From Letharia columbiana (taxonomy: Eukaryota; Ascomycota; Lecanoromycetes; Lecanorales; Parmeliaceae), in assembly GCF_014066305.1 (NCBI RefSeq), contig NW_023501074.1:186001-250000 (forward strand): a stretch of 64,000 nt of DNA. Direction: 5' to 3'. The notes below the pieces were generated by a model. The model saw only the letters and a program-made list of their open reading frames with translations, did no database searches and was not told the DNA's origin. This document shows positions 11,500-23,090 of the stretch, piece by piece. A program made the translations under genes and the position numbers. How positions within the stretch are numbered: position 1 is the first letter of the stretch; each line of letters opens with the position of its first letter.

Positions 11500-12800
11500 C
11501 GAAAAGTAAGATCTATTTAATATTAGAATATAAATTAAAATAAATAAAGAAGTATTTAGATAAATATCTAAAGAAGAAATTTATAATATTAAGCTACGTA
11601 ACATTCGCTTTATCTATTCTATTCGCGGAAAAGTCGAATAAAGAGTTATATTTTTATATAGACTATTAAAAGCTAAACGCTATTATTAAAAGAAATCGAT
11701 ATTTAATTTTATTAATAGATAAGATTTTAATAAGAATTTAGAAATATAAATATTTTACTTAATTAGATATTATAGCCGCGTTTAATAAACTATATATATA
11801 TCTCGATAGCGAGGATTTTACTACTTTTATTATCTTTCTTAAAGTATATAAATATCGAGTTCTCCTCTTCGATTTAATTAATAATCTAATTATATATTAA
11901 TAATATATAAATAATATTCTATTCGAATATCTAAACGACTTCTATTAAGTCTATCTCGATAATATACTTATTTATAATAAGATAAAAAAGAAATACGTCT
12001 AACACGTTAGATAAATTCTTTAGAAATTAAAAAACGCTAGTCTTTAGATAAATATTTTTAAGTGCGAATTCTATATTTAAAAAATTAAATTTCTAGATTT
12101 ACTAATATCTATAGATAGATTATAAATAAATCTTATTAAAATCTAGATTATTATTAAGTAAATTATATTTATTAATCTTAAAGAGATATAGACCTTTATC
12201 GAATTTTATAATTTTTATTAATAATTTATTAGAGATTTCTTTAAAATAGTTAAATCTATAATAAAACTTATAATAAAGAAAATTATATTTAATTAATTTC
12301 TAGTATATTAAGAGGCCTTTTATTTTCTTAAAGTCGTTATTACTAAAGTTTTAATTCTATATTATTTTAATAAAATAAAAGAAATCGTTTTAGAGATTAA
12401 CTCTTTCGACTATATTAATAAAAATATTCTTTTTTAATATAATAATAAGAGAGTACTTTACTCGATAATCTTTTATAATAAAAATCTAATCTCGGCTAAG
12501 TATAATTATTAGATCTATAATAAGAAATTATTAATAATTATTCGCTATTTAGAATATTAACGCCTTAAATTAAAATATATAAATATCTCTATTAAAATCT
12601 TTATCGATTATAAAGAACTAATATATTTTATTAAAAAAAGAAATCTTAATCGACGCTAGATTTAATATTTAAATATATTATTAGAATTTAATATAAAGAT
12701 TATTTATTAGTCTAGATCTTAGAATATTAAGATCGATATACTTATATAAATAGCTAGATATAAATTAATCGATCTTAAAAATAAACGATTACGCTAATAG
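11500..12800 (+). pseudogene. Reverse transcriptase and RNase H remnant of C
   Basis: The frame at about 11740-12000 follows the gypsy RT order: a FTKLD-type start, a YKYRVLPFGLTN-like segment (reads YINIEFSSSI), and then the catalytic box at about 11946-11985, which reads YLDNILIYNK where active enzymes have YLDDILIYSK. One catalytic Asp is Asn (GAT to AAT). Distal parts up to about 12800 align with the corresponding stretch of E (about 53550-53950) and by position are RNase H. Many stops; not functional. Confidence 0.8.
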
Positions 12801-13019
12801 TATTAAATAATTCTTATTTCTAATCGATTAAAATTAAATAACGAATATATCGATATATATATAATTAATAACTTTATCTATTATAAAGTAGTAGAGACTA
12901 ATAAGAAAGATAAATATTATATAGAAATTTATAAGGCTATCGCCGAAGGTAAAGATAAGTTTTAAGAAATTACTTTTAATAAATACTTCGTATAAGACGA
13001 AGTGCTTTACTATAAGAAT

Positions 13020-14400
13020 CGTTTATAAATATTTAATAATATATATATCGATATTATTCGAGAGATCTATAATTAATTATTCTATAATTATTTCGAGATA
13101 GTATAAATTTATAAACTACTTAAAAGAAAATATTATTAGCGAGATATAAGGGCTATCGTAGTTATCTATATTAAGAATTACTATATTTATTAAAGAATTA
13201 AAACGTCTTATAATCGAGAGTATAATTTATTATAATCTCTATTAATCTTATAAAAATAATAATAAGATATATTAATTAACTTCGTTATAGGCTTATTTAT
13301 ATTTAATAATTATAATACTATTTAAATAGTAATTAATCGATTTATTAAGAAATATTACTACGTAGCCTATTCTAATATTAATAAAAATACTATCGCTAAA
13401 AAGATAGTTAATTTACTACTTAAGAAAGTATTTCGCCTATATAATCTATTAATCTTAATAATATCGAATTAAAATTTTTAATTTATAACTATTATATAAA
13501 AGTTTTTTTATAAGAAATTAGATATTATAATTAAGCTATTAATAGCCTTTTACTCTAAAATTAATAAATAAATTAAATAAGCGAATTAGAATATAAAGCG
13601 TTATCTTTAAATATATTATAATTATATATAGAACGACTAAATAAGATAATTATTTATTATTAAGTTCGCTAATAATAATATTATCTTATCGACTATTAAT
13701 ATTTTATCTTTTCTTATAAATAAGAAGTTTTATTCTTAAATAACTTTTAGCTTAAATATTATCGACTATAAGATTATATATAAGCGTCTTAATATTATTT
13801 AGATAAAGAATATTATAAATTATATAAAATAAGTTTTTAAATAAATTTAAAATAATATAAATCGCGTTTAGAAGATTATAGTTATATAAATTAATAAGTA
13901 TTAATAAAAGATTACTTTTTAAATAGGCGATAAGGTCTTTTTAAATAATAAGAATATTATCTTTAATCGCCCTTTCCGTAAACTAAATTATAAGAAACTC
14001 GATTTATTCGAGATTATAGATCTTATAAAAACTTTATATTATCTAGAACTTTCGCTAATTATAAAGATTTATAATATCTTTTATCTTAATCTCTTAAGTC
14101 TTATAATAAATAACTTCTTATTAAGATAGATAAACTCTTTATCGAAGTATATTACTATTAATAATCAAATCGAATAAATTATTAAAAAAATATTTAATTT
14201 TAAATTAATTTATAACTATTTTAAGTATAAAGTTAAATAGAAAAGTCTTAATAATAATCTTATTTAATATAATATAAATAGCGATAAATTCGAAAATTAC
14301 TAGAATCTAATAGACGACTTCTATAAGCGATATCTCGAAGAGTCTTATCTATAAAGAATTAACTAATAAGATTTCGAAACTATCTCGAATACCTCGTTTT
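13020..14400 (+). pseudogene. Integrase with chromodomain, remnant of C
   Basis: The HHCC zinc-binding region at about 13050-13220 reads KRKYY*RDIRAIVVIYIKN then YYIY*RIK, the counterpart of KRKYYW-DM--YI-NC-ICQRIK with Trp and Gln turned to stops and Cys to Tyr. The catalytic core and GPY/F-like tail should follow to about 13950. At about 14165-14345 there is a chromodomain: KIFNFKLIYNYFKYKVK, then *KSLNN and the tail FENY*NLIDDFYKRY, matching VEKI-D-K--YKVKWKGL with the aromatic Trp now a stop. A chromodomain directs integration to heterochromatin in related elements, consistent with a nested TE block. Confidence 0.82.
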
Positions 14401-15052
14401 TAATTAAATTAAAACCGTTCGATATCTTTATAATAGTCTTATTTTTTCTAAAACCGAGAATCGATTTCTTAGATCTATATTAATTAGAATTATTTTATAT
14501 ATAATCTTTCGCGTAAGCTTTTATTATTAATATAATTCTAAAAATCTTTTAAAGCTATATTAATATATATATAAATTATATTATTACTATTATAAAATAT
14601 AATCGATATTAATTAAATAATATATTATAGAGAAGATTATATTAAAGTTATTTAATATTAGATTAAAGTTTTTAATATTTATAGTTTAATTTAATTTAAA
14701 AGCTCTTAACTAATTACGTTATATTATTTTATTAATATCTTATTCGCTTAAATACGAATTCGAAAATTATTATTATTTATATCTACGTCTATAGATATAG
14801 TTTTCGCTATATTATATCGATTTTCTCTCGACTAGACTTTCTATATATATCTATATCTTAGCTAGCGACGTCGCTATAGCGTAAATATAGAAAGCTATTA
14901 TTATTTTTAATACCTCTTATAAAGAAAAATACGATATTAAGATTTCTAAATATAATTATTTCTTTATTACTTTTATTATTTTTTAGGCGTTAAGCGTATA
15001 TATATACCAGTTTTCTATCTTTTTACTTATTAATTATAGAATATAATTTAAC

Positions 15053-15067
15053 GAAGAAAGAGAATAG
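15053..15067 (+). promoter_or_regulatory. Polypurine tract of C
   Basis: gaagaaagagaatag directly abuts the 3' LTR. This is where plus-strand DNA synthesis would be primed. A2 has GAGAGGGGGGGTAG in the same place, so the tract is conserved in position and probably decayed here by G-to-A change. Confidence 0.6.
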
Positions 15068-15233
15068 TATTACGAGTATACTCTTAATATATTCCTTAGT
15101 CCTATAGCTAGCGAGCCTTAGCGAAGGCATCTTCTACTATATTATATCTCCTTTCTATATATATAGTTCGATAGCCTTATTATTCTCGTTCTATCTTACT
15201 TATACTAGTATCGCATCTATACTAGTTCTAATA
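15068..15233 (+). repeat. 3' LTR of C, entirely A-type
   Basis: 166 bp, tattacgag...ctaata. It resembles the LTRs of A1/A2 along its whole length, including agccttattat (15173-15183) and tactagtatcgcatctat. The 5' LTR of C is E-type after the U3. The TSD copy atctt follows at 15234-15238. Confidence 0.88.
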
Positions 15234-15238
15234 ATCTT

Positions 15239-16195
15239 CTCTATTCTTAAACTCGTCTTTTCGCTTAATTATACTTAATTTACGAAGAATATAAAGACTA
15301 TAGACTACGAATAGATATATAAATATATCGATAACGTATATTTAATATAGGTATTTAAAGATATAGTTACGAGAAAAATCTCTTTTTTTATAAATTTATT
15401 ATTATAATACGTTAAGATCTTATCTCGTCTTAGAGTTAATACTATCTAGCGTAAGCTTAATATTATATATATCTATATTATAGATATATAGAAATATTAA
15501 TATCTTTTATATTATATATTAAATTATAATATAGTTATATTATTTTTCTAATAAATCTAAGTAGAAAACTCTATTAAGTCTTATTTTTTTAATAGTTTAA
15601 CTAATATAAGATATTTATCTCTAAATATATATTAATATTAATAAATTTCGAGATAACTTTAACTCGAAGCGAGCTATCTCGACGTTATCTCGAATTTTTT
15701 TTTTTAAGATTTAATAATCTATAACTTCGATATATTATTACTTAATAATCGAATTATTATATTTTATAAAAATTATAATTTTTTTCTTTATATCTATAAA
15801 AATAATATATTTAATTCTATAAAGTTGAAGTTTAAAGTTCTTAAAGTTATTAAGCTTTTTTATTTTTTTATTTAAAATTTAGAAATAATATAATAATTAA
15901 AAGAATAATATATTATTAATAAAATTTTATATATCTTTATTTATATCTAAAAATAAATTAAGATAATAATTTAGATAAATGAATTTTAAATAAAAACTTA
16001 ATAAATCTTAATATATAATATCTAGCTTAAAGAATAATATAATAATATTCTTAAATATTCTTATAAGTATAACGAGTTTTATAATATTATTTCTAGAGAC
16101 TAGAAAAATATATTATTTAATATAATATTAGAAAAGAGACTTATAGATTATAAGTAAGAGGATTCTAGATTACTTAACTTATTCGATAATCGTTA
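15239..16195. other. Unassigned RIP-altered segment
   Basis: Right flank of C, almost 1 kb. Two spaced related motifs occur, cgagataactttaac at about 15655 and cgagataacattttaac at about 16200, plus cgttatctcgaa at about 15690 in inverse orientation. These may be ends of a decayed DNA transposon. No protein similarity found. Confidence 0.4.
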
Positions 16196-16199
16196 AGCC

Positions 16200-17760
16200 G
16201 AGATAACATTTTAACTTCAAAAATCGCGTCTTTTAAGAACACGACTTTTTATATTCTTTTTTACTTTTTTACTAAATATAGTCTAATATAGCTAAAGTTA
16301 TTACTCTATCTTAATTTAATAAGAATAAATTATATAAGATTTAGAAATATTAAAAAAAAGAGATTATAATCGAGATAAAAAAGAAAAAACTTAAATAATA
16401 TAATCTTCTTCTTAAACGTATATCTATATTATCTAAGTATTAATTATTATAAACTAAATATTATATACTTATTAATTACTTTTTAAATAACTTTATAATT
16501 CTTTTATATTTAGTTTTTAGTTTTATATAAACTATTATTATTTAGAATATACTTTATAAAAATATAAGTTTATATACTTCTCGATAGAGTTTTTTAGATT
16601 TTTATTAAATATTTATTTATATTTCGAAGCTAAAAATCTTCGTTATTATTATAATCTATATAGAAATCTATTACTTTTTTACTATTTATAATTATTAAAG
16701 CATTAATAATATTACTTCGATATCTTTAATTCTTATTAACGAAATAATATATAATTGCTATATACTTCTTCGAAGAATAATTTATTACTTAAATTCTAAC
16801 GAAGAGAATTCTTTTATTATTAAAGAGAATAAATATAAAGAAATCTATATAATATAAGAAGATACTTTAATTTATCGATAAGATATAAAGTAATTAAAAG
16901 AAATTATATACTTTAAGTAATTACTATATAATCGATAAATATATAATTAAGAAAATAAGATATATTTATTATTTTACTATAACTTTAAATAAGTTAATTA
17001 AGAAGAAATATAAGATTTTTATAATTAGCGATGATAATTATCTTTATAATTATATATATTATTTATCTAAATAAAATCTTAAATATAAATTTAAAATTAA
17101 AGATTATAAAGATATAAGCGTTATAGTTTTTAAATTAGCTATTAATATATTACTCTCTAATTTTATTCTCTTTATAGATAATTATTTAATTAGATTAAAG
17201 CTAATTAGAAAGTTAAAGATTATAAAAATAGTTATATATAAGACTATAAAGTTAAATTTAATAAATCTTCTAGAATTACTTATGAAGATAAAATAGCGAT
17301 TCATTTAGAATATCTTATATAATACTCTTACTATAGTAATTTAGAATAATATTTTTATTAAAATAAGAAAGCGTTCTAATAGAATAAGTATTAATAATTA
17401 TATTATTTTATCTACTTTTAAAAGAGAATAGAAATAATATTTAATAAAAGGATTTTAATATTTAGAAGATTTTTTTCTATTATAATAAATATATAGAGGA
17501 GATTAATTAATTTAATATATTAATAACTATATATTCTTCTTATAAAGCTTATAATCAAATATAAATACTCTAATTTTATTAGAAATTAAATAAAAGTTTT
17601 TCGACTTTTTTTAAACTCTATAAATCTATAGAAATATTCTATTAGAAATATTAGATATTTCTTAAATAGATAATAATAGAATTATTTAAAAAAGATAAAA
17701 AAGAGAAGCGATCTAAATAATCTTTTACTCTACTCTCTACTCTATTAAAACTAATTTAAA
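16200..17760 (+). pseudogene. piggyBac-like transposase remnant (PB1)
   Basis: A RIP-killed DDE transposase of the piggyBac (DDE_Tnp_1_7) type. At about 17171-17188 the frame reads FIDNYLIRLKL, the YFDNFFTS-L-L box with the second catalytic Asp preserved. At 17481-17507 it reads YNKYIEEIN*FNILI, then YSSYKAYN, the family's YNKYMGGVD--D and YS--R-- segment, with the third catalytic Asp changed to Asn. Between them lies a weaker counterpart of the LKRGxxxx-GT-RxNRKGLP region. PB2 at 39.6 kb is a second copy. Terminal inverted repeats and TTAA target duplications were not located. The region 17760-18300 has only fragments I cannot place. Confidence 0.75.
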
Positions 17761-18299
17761 AATAATTATAAATAATAAAACTTGAAGATTATTTAATAAT
17801 ATTTTATATATTATCTAAATTATTAGAGAAAAGATGTTCGAAGATTTAATAAAGAAATAAGTAGTAATAAAAAGAGAGTATAGAAGATTAGAGGAGAATT
17901 CGCTATTTATAAAATCTCTATATATAAAAAAGAAACTTATATAAAATAATTTCACTATAAAAAGAATTAAATAAAGTCTATATAATAAAGTATAATTATT
18001 TAATATAAATTATATAGTAGTTTATAGTAATAATATAGATAAGAATAATAGAATTCTTAAATATTATCTTTCGACGGTTATCGAATATACGTCTAATATA
18101 TATTTAGTGAAGTCTTAGCGAATAAGTTAAAATAAGCGATTTCTATGAAGTTTTCTTTATTTTCTTTAAAATTAATTTTATTATTAGATTAATATACGAA
18201 TATATCTATTTTTCTAATTTTATATTACTATATAATTTTAAAGCTCTTTAAATCTAATAATTCTAATTTTTTAATTCTTATTAGAAATAATAATTTGAA

Positions 18300-19580
18300 A
18301 TTAATATGATTATTATAATTAAAACGTAATCTTAGTATTTATAAAATAGATTATTAGTAATTAATATAATATTAAACTAAAATATTATTATAGTATAATT
18401 AGAAATATTAAAGCGTATTATAAATCTTAATAAATAAATCTTTTTATTAATTATAAATAATAATTTAATAAAGAAATTAAGTAGTAATAATAATAATAAT
18501 ACTATTTATAGTTAAAGATATATCTTTAATAAAAAGCGAGATATTAATAAATAGATTAATAAATTTACTTATACTTTAAATAATAGAATAGAATATACTA
18601 TTCGCTATCGAGATATATTTATATAAGAATATTATCTTTAATCTTTAAAAGTAAAAATTATTTTACTTAAATAAGATAAAATATCTATACTTCGTAATTA
18701 TAATAGTAATAATAATATATTAAAATTACTAATAATTTTAGAAATAAAGAGAACTATATATAAGATTAATCTCGAATATAATAATATTATATAAGAGTCT
18801 TAAAAGATAATTTAATTAAAGAGATTACTAATTTATTATAAAAAGAGTATTTATAAATATCGAGCTCTAATATAAGAGATAAACGAGTTTTTTTTTAATC
18901 TTAAAAAACCTTTTTATTAAAGAAAATAGGATTCTTTAAATTTATTAATCTCTTAATAATCATTAGAAAAAACTATAAATTAATAAGAAGAATAGATTTT
19001 TAAATTATAATTATATATAAGAGAAATTTATTAACTTTTTATTAATTAAATTAAAGATTTAATAAATTGCGAATTTAACGTTATCTAAGTATATATAAAT
19101 ATTAAATAAAAATAGAAATAAATTATAAGCCAATTTAATAACTATCTTTAATTATTAAAAGTTTAAATAAATCTCTATATAGAGAATTAATAAATATATT
19201 ACTTATATATAAAACTTTATATAAACCTTCGCTATTAATTAATTAATATTTAAATTATATTAATTAAGTAAGATAAGCTTCTAAGATTTATAATATATCT
19301 AAAGAATAATAAAAGTAAGTAAGATTTCTTTAGAAAATATAAAATAAGTAATATTTTTATCTCGCTAGAAAATTAATATCGAAAAATATATAATTTTTAA
19401 TATAATAAATTATAATCGTAGCGAAGATAAAACGATTTCGATTTAAGAGATAAATAATTTTAAGATTATAAGTTTAAAGATAAATTTAAAAATAATAAAT
19501 CTTATCTAGATAGTATAGAATATTATAATTATAAAAAAAAATTATATTAATATCTATATTAGATCGAAAAAATAAAAAAT
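18300..19580 (+). pseudogene. Gag remnant of G with degraded zinc knuckle
   Basis: The only firm landmark is the zinc knuckle at about 19521-19560: YYNYKKKLY is the decayed form of CYNCGKKGH. It precedes the RT by about 700 bp, which fits a gag-protease-RT order. The protease should be at about 19650-20150 but its active site was not recognised. The upstream Gag body is assigned by position only. Confidence 0.5.
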
Positions 19581-20780
19581 ATAAATTTTAATAATATATT
19601 AATCGATTTAATCGACTTAATAAAAAAAGAAAAATTCTTATTAAAGACTCTATAACGATGAGGGAAAAAAATAGTATTTATTTTATTATTAATCTATAAA
19701 AATAAAGTACTTTTAAATATTTAAAATAAGTTATAAACTTTTATTAAAATTTATTTTAATAATAATATAGAGGTAAATATAATAAACTAGCCTTTTATAA
19801 TTAAATAGAATCTAATAAAGATTAATAATCTCTTATTAAAATCTATATAAATAAATAGAAAATTAACTTATTACTATAGTACTTATTTAATTATCTATTA
19901 TTTATAAAATAGTTAAAAGCGTATTAAGTATTATAAATATATTTTCTATATTATTAAAAAAGAAAGATTTCTTAATAGTTTTAAATCTTTTAACTTTAAT
20001 TAATAAGCGAGTTAAGATAAATATAAAAGATTTAATTTAGCGTTTTAACGTTAAAAAGTAATTGCTTAAAATTCTAATATCTTAATAATATATAAATATT
20101 AAAAAAAAATAGAATAAAAATTTATATATTAATTATAGCTAAAAAAATAATTATAACTAAAGAATATAAAATTAATATAATTAAAATATAAAGTATTTAT
20201 ATAGATAGCGTAGAGATTATCTTTAAACTTTCTAATAAGTTAAAAGAATATAAAAATATATTCTTATTAAAAGAAGTAAATCGATTATTATTATATAAAA
20301 ATCGCGATTATATTATTAAAATTATAGCGAAACTACTATTTAACTCGCTATATAATTTAACTAATATAAAATTAATAATATTAAAAATTTATCTTAATAG
20401 AATTCTAATAAAATATTAAATTAAATATTTTATAAATTTAATAAAGAATTTAATTGTAATTATTTTAAAAAGAAATAAAGATTTATTTTTATATATTAAT
20501 TATCTTAATCTAAATAGAATAGTAATTAAAAATTAATATTTATTATTCTTAATTAGCGAGACGCTTAATTATCTAAATAGTTTTAGAAATATATTAAATT
20601 TAATTTAAAGAATACTTATTATTATATATAAATTTATAAAGATAATAAGTAAAAGATAGCGTTTTATATATATTATAAATACTTAAAATATTTAATAATA
20701 TTATTCGATTTAATTAATATCTTAGTAATCTTTTAAGTTTATATTAATAAAACTATAATTAAATTAATTAATTAATTTTA

Positions 20781-20785
20781 TATAA
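20781..20785. repeat. Left target-site duplication of A2 (tataa)
   Basis: tataa here and at 22228-22232, exact, fixing both ends of A2. Confidence 0.9.
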
Positions 20786-20958
20786 TGTTAGAACTAGCAT
20801 AGATGCGATACTAGTATAGGTGAGGTAGAACTAGGATAATAAGGCTACCGAACTATGTATGTGGGAAGGAGGCATGATATAGTAGGAGATGCCTCCGTCA
20901 AGGCCCGCTAGCCATAGGGCTGAGGGCTGAGTGATGTGTCAAGGGTACGCTCGTAACA
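20786..20958 (-). repeat. 3' LTR of A2, intact termini
   Basis: 173 bp, TGTTAG...GTAACA on the plus strand, the least mutated LTR in the window and a reference for the rest. It carries the R-start 11-mer partner at 20836-20846. Confidence 0.93.
20836..20882 (-). promoter_or_regulatory. Putative LTR promoter and RNA start of A2
   Basis: On the minus strand a TATA-like CTATATCA (20882-20875) is followed 30-35 nt later by AGCCTTATTAT (20846-20836), the exact complement of the primer-binding site. The arrangement equals that in C. Start site inferred from pairing and spacing only. Confidence 0.6.
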
Positions 20959-20972
20959 CTACCCCCCCTCTC
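20959..20972 (-). promoter_or_regulatory. Polypurine tract of A2
   Basis: GAGAGGGGGGGTAG on the minus strand directly before the 3' LTR. It settles the orientation of the A elements, whose LTR termini alone are symmetrical. Confidence 0.8.
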
Positions 20973-21593
20973 AATAGCCATGGCCCCCATGGCTGGTAGA
21001 CCGGAGATGCACGCCCATTGCTTGCCCTGTGTCTCCAAACATCCATAGTCCGTGTAGGCCTCGACCGGAGACGATTTGCAGAGGTGTAGTGGTATTGTCC
21101 TGCAGAGATCCTGGAGATATTGGCCATATCTTGCCTGCGTGCCAGCAAGCTTCCCCAAGTTCTTCTCCTTGCCATAGTCCTTGCTTGCCATATTCCTTCG
21201 GTAGAATTGAAGAAAATCCAACGCATGCATTCACCTCCAACACCTGTTGGCAGCCTGGCCTGGGAGCTTCACTGTAGATTTGCCCTGTGTCTCCCATGCT
21301 CTTGCCATCAAGTCCATCCATTCCATCCTTTAGCTCGACTCATAGCTATCTTGCTTGGTAGTCGTCCACTACATCCATCCGCTTTGCCAGTCCCACGTAC
21401 CCGCCTCGACTGCCAGTACCCCGTAGGCCTACCCGTTCTAAGCTGCCAGTCCCATATACCCGTCCTAAGCTGCCATAGCGAGTACTCAGCAGCCAATGAC
21501 CTGACTGACATAGACCACTTCCGTAACTCAAGCACTTGTCGATTCGTAGGTGTGGTAGGTGATAAGAATCGAATGTGTTAAATGCCATTTAGT

Positions 21594-21763
21594 AGCAGGC
21601 TCACTATGTGTGTTGTCGACATGCTTAGTGAAGAGGTCGAATCGTAGTCGTTTTGCCGGGGCTGTTCCCGTCGCCATTGTAGCAGGCTCACTATGTGTGT
21701 TGTCGACATACTTAGTAAAGAGGTTATACGTTTGCTGCCTTTATAGCAGGCTCACTATTTGTG
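21594..21763. repeat. Three imperfect direct repeats in A2
   Basis: Units starting agcaggctcactat at 21594, 21681 and 21744; the first two continue gtgtgttgtcgacat and end cttagtgaagag or cttagtaaagag. They correspond to the four eroded units in A1. They lie between primer-binding site and the unique interior; no function can be assigned. Confidence 0.85.
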
Positions 21764-22041
21764 TATAGAGGTTTGTGACGATTTCTTTCTACTATCAATT
21801 CGCTAGTCGTACGAATGGTCCCTGTGCCTTATTTATCCCTCGCCCACTGTTTTGGCGAGGCCGTTCCGCTGTCCCGTGAGGCTCTTTGGAATCGAGTTAC
21901 CCGTCTGGTGGGCTTACCCAAGGATACGATAGCTTAACTTAATATCTTGCTAAAGCCCCTGCTAGCGCATTTCTTTAAATTCATCCGCTAATTCGAATGG
22001 AGTGTGTTCGATTACGTTTCTCTTCGCCGGGTATACGAAGA

Positions 22042-22052
22042 AGCCTTATTAT
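22042..22052 (-). promoter_or_regulatory. Primer-binding site of A2
   Basis: Sense ATAATAAGGCT, starting two nucleotides after the 5' LTR, pairing 11 of 11 with 20846-20836. It is unmutated, while the adjoining LTR is RIP-altered, so it marks the mutation boundary. Confidence 0.8.
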
Positions 22053-22054
22053 AA

Positions 22055-22227
22055 TATTAAGACTAGTATAGATATAATACTAGTATAGATAAGATAGATT
22101 AAGAATAATAAGACTATCGAACTATATATATAAAAAGAAGATATAATATAATAGAAGATATTTTCGTTAAGGCTCGCTAGCTATAAAGCTAAGAACTAAG
22201 TATTATATTAAGAATACGCTCGTAATA
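22055..22227 (-). repeat. 5' LTR of A2, RIP-altered
   Basis: 173 bp, the same length as the 3' LTR, but with C-to-T and G-to-A changes throughout, e.g. gtaata for GTAACA. Followed by TSD tataa at 22228-22232. Confidence 0.9.
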
Positions 22228-22639
22228 TATAATATATTTAAATAATATTCTTATCTATTTTAATATAAAGAAAGAGTATCTAGATTATATAAATTAAATT
22301 ATTTAATTAATTTAAACGATATAGTCTTTATATAAATCTAAATAAATACGAGTTTTTAATATAGAAATAAAATTTCTTAGATTTATAAAATTTATTATAG
22401 ATATCGCTTTAGATAAAGATAAAATAACTATAGTCTAAGAGTAATTAGAATTAAAAAACTATTATAATATATAAGTCTTTCTATAGTTCTTAAATTTTTA
22501 TCGAAGATTTATTTATTATTATTTTTAAATTATAAATATTTTAATAGAATTATTTAAGTAAAATAAATAGATATTAAATCGAGATTATTTCTATAGTTCG
22601 AGACTATAGAGTATATATTTAAGAAGTTAAAAGACGTCT

Positions 22640-23090
22640 TTATATTAAGACTTTTTCTAAAGTATTTTAATTTTTAATTTCTAACTTAAATTAAGATTAA
22701 TACTTTATTATTTATAGTAATAAATATATTAATTTAATTATATATAAATAAATTATAATATTTAATCGCTTTTTATTTTAAAAAAGATAATTAATATAAA
22801 ATATAATTATAAAATATATAATTAAAAACTTCTCGCGATTATTATAATATTTAAATATTAATACTATTATCTAAAGAGAAGTTTTTATTCTATTAAGATT
22901 TTTATTAATTATAATAATTTAAAATACTTTATAAAGTAATTAATATTAAATAATAAATAAGCTCGCTAGATAATAAAATTATTTTTATATAATTTCTTAT
23001 TCTCGTATAAATTAGATAAGAGAAACTCTATTAATATATTTTTAAGATACTTTAATTATAAAGATATAAATAAATAAATTAATAGACTTT
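22640..23090 (+). pseudogene. RNase H remnant of G
   Basis: Continues directly from the RT connection. The order and spacing fit gypsy RNase H, with the reading I*REVFILLRFLLIIII*NTL where family members have KELLAIV-----WRHYLEG---V-SDH-NLEYF. Individual catalytic residues cannot be confirmed after mutation. The frame is cut at about 23090 by F1 and integrase follows after it, at 25200. Confidence 0.6.

Larger units (their letters stand above)
6783..15233 (+). mobile_element. Full-length chromodomain Ty3/gypsy retrotransposon C
   Basis: A complete plus-strand element: 5' LTR, primer-binding site, gag with CCHC knuckle, reverse transcriptase, RNase H, integrase, chromodomain, polypurine tract and 3' LTR in the chromovirus order, flanked by the 5-bp repeat atctt. 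Without nested A1 it is about 7.0 kb, close to E (7047 bp). It is inactive: CpA depletion has put stops throughout. Unusually, its LTRs are 164 and 166 bp and belong to two different subfamilies over their second halves, although U3 is of one type in both. Confidence 0.92.
20786..22227 (-). mobile_element. Non-autonomous LTR retrotransposon A2, largely spared by RIP
   Basis: A 1442-bp element with two 173-bp LTRs, polypurine tract, primer-binding site and perfect 5-bp TSD tataa, inserted in the RT of G. The intact 3' LTR keeps the full TGTTA...TAACA termini. The internal 1.1 kb has roughly balanced composition and many CpA/TpG sites, but no long frame resembling Gag or Pol. Short frames on both strands (up to about 150 codons) overlap each other and look like chance. 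It is best described as a TRIM- or LARD-like derivative of the C/E lineage, needing proteins in trans. The 5' LTR (22055-22227) is heavily mutated although the rest is not. Confidence 0.93.
20200..22640 (+). pseudogene. Reverse transcriptase remnant of G, split by A2 at the catalytic box
   Basis: The left part runs to 20785. At about 20505-20580 it reads LNLNRIVIKN*Y then LFLISETLN, the gypsy DYRGLNK-T-KN-YPLPLI-E-L segment. The right part resumes at 22233 with YLNNILIYFNIKKEYLD, the YLDDILIYS box with both Asp codons changed to Asn. Removing A2 and one TSD copy joins the two halves in frame. Further on, FLRFIKFIIDIALDKDKI and FLNFYRRFI match the FLGFIIS-GI-MDPEKV and FANFYRRFI segments of the RT thumb/connection. 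Clearly inactive. Confidence 0.85.

Noticed and set aside
20898..21768. Several ATG-started frames of 69-153 codons on both strands inside A2
   Set aside because: They overlap one another in different frames and strands, have no recognisable domain, match poorly where A1 has indels and a duplication, and sit in a non-autonomous LTR element. Their openness reflects normal composition, not coding.
22042..22052. Conventional tRNA primer-binding site for the A/C/E lineage
   Set aside because: No TGG start and no remembered tRNA 3' end fits ATAATAAGGCT or ATAATTAAGAT, whereas the LTR-internal match is 11 of 11.
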